Both the position numbers and the translations under genes were made by a program. DNA of 64,000 nucleotides from the NCBI GenBank assembly GCA_016806645.1, contig JACSYO010002119.1, positions 78,821 through 142,820 on the forward strand. Direction: 5' to 3'. The notes beneath the pieces were generated by a model. The model was not told the origin of the DNA. It did not search any database and saw only the letters and a list, made by a program, of their open reading frames with translations. The DNA comes from Ophiodon elongatus (taxonomy: Eukaryota; Chordata; Actinopteri; Perciformes; Hexagrammidae). Of the stretch, positions 62,991-64,000 are shown piece by piece; the first letter of the stretch is position 1, and every line of letters begins with the position of its first letter.

Positions 62991-63816
62991 CTGCCTTCCT
63001 CCCTTTGTTCCTTTATTTTCCAGCCACGTTGTGTGCAGTCTGTAAGTGAGTTTCCTCATTCAAATGTTTGGTTTACCTTTAACATCACGCTCTTATTTTT
63101 GTTGATAGTTGAATGTAAAGTAATGAAAAGTAAAATAGAACTGCTCTGGTGGTCTAAACATGCTGCAGCCCGTTGAACACAACGTTTAACAGTAAATCAA
63201 TTAAATGTGGAGAAACCACTCAGGGACGTTTAGAAATGTTCAAACAATCTGGGTCCCCTGTTCCAGCGAACACGTGCTGTATCCATGACAACCACTAGAG
63301 GGCGACGTCACTCCACATAGAGCCGGTTATCTCACCTGTTACCTGAGCAAGGAACTAAAGCTGTTTACTCTCACTGTCAAACCTCTGATTCATTGTGCTT
63401 TTAGTCAGGGCTATTTGAATATTACATGCGCACCACATGATTAGTGACTATTTAATAATATTTATTACATCAAGGATCAGATTAGTTGTACTACTTTGAC
63501 TTCTGCATAGTTTTTCACCCCACAAACTCTATTTTTTGGTTACTTTCAGGTCTCTTTCATCTAAATATCTGTACAAATAAAGGTTGATGCAATTAGAATA
63601 AACAGATATTAGGATGTACCAATCATAACATGCAACATAACATCTGTAAAGATGTGTTCAATTAAAAGATCCTCAATTTACATGTAAGATGCATTAACAT
63701 TTCTAGTTGTGCATAAGGAAATTATTTTGTAAAACAAAGGAAAAGGACAAATATGTGTAAAAAAAACCGAAAAGTTTAATTATAAATGCGATTCATGGAG
63801 TTATAATATATTTATA

Positions 63817-64000
63817 GGATAGATAGATAGATAGATACTTTATTAATCCCGCAAGGAGAATTTTTTCACTACAGCAGCAGCATTTGTACATACAGGTAAG
63901 AACAATATATACAAATAATAGAATAGAATAAGAAAAAAATAAGAAAAATGCACAATATATACAAGAAATATAATAATAATAATATTAAATGTAAATTATA
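63817..64000 (+). mobile_element. GATA-tailed retroelement fragment, copy 3 (runs off the window)
   Basis: (GATA)n, then ACTTTATTAATCCCGCAAGG, CTACAGCAGCAGCATTTGTA and ACAATATATACAAGAAATAT, as in the copies at 18040 and 39783. Confidence 0.7.

Overview
The window is vertebrate nuclear DNA, almost certainly from a teleost fish. Introns with GT-AG borders interrupt the genes, the introns are AT-rich and packed with microsatellites and minisatellites, and several dispersed repeats look like fish elements (a tRNA-derived SINE fragment, GATA-tailed retroelement ends, and the motif GTTAGCTTAGCTTAGCATAA).

Four protein genes can be supported. (1) hoatz-like, 4215-4697, minus strand, one uninterrupted coding exon. 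(2) A conventional class II myosin heavy chain, best read as smooth-muscle myh11, plus strand: promoter and non-coding exon 1 near 6030-6237, coding exons from 8050 to 45592, and a long 3' UTR. I reconstructed 42 coding exons, nearly all with the lengths and phases expected for vertebrate smooth/non-muscle myosin genes, giving about 2,019 residues. (3) nde1, minus strand, six coding exons (54303 down to 49849), 320 aa, tail-to-tail with the myosin. (4) mpv17l, minus strand, four coding exons (61655 down to 59475), 204 aa. The order MYH11-NDE1-MPV17L matches human 16p13.11, which supports naming the myosin myh11. Which teleost duplicate (a or b) it is cannot be decided here.

Layout: 1-4200 repeats and intergenic DNA; 4215-4697 hoatz; 4700-6140 intergenic DNA and myosin promoter; 6145-47510 myosin; 47500-55400 nde1 and its promoter; 55430-59470 foldback and AT-rich repeats; 59475-62300 mpv17l and its 5' region; 62480-64000 simple repeats and a GATA-tailed element.

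The main points of interest lie in how repeats meet genes. A 73-bp tandem unit carrying CCACCAGGGGGCGAC, a close match to the CTCF consensus, occurs as seven arrays (about 29 copies) in both orientations across the locus. A 29-bp minisatellite in myosin intron 18 repeats the exon 18 splice donor: the first donor is out of frame with exon 19, and the second restores the frame by adding ten residues. (CA)n tracts start right after several myosin donors, and (TG)n tracts sit right before two nde1 acceptors. The myosin also lacks a normally conserved Phe near its actin-binding region, has a 30-nt loop-1 mini-exon, and ends in an unusual poly-Gly tailpiece.
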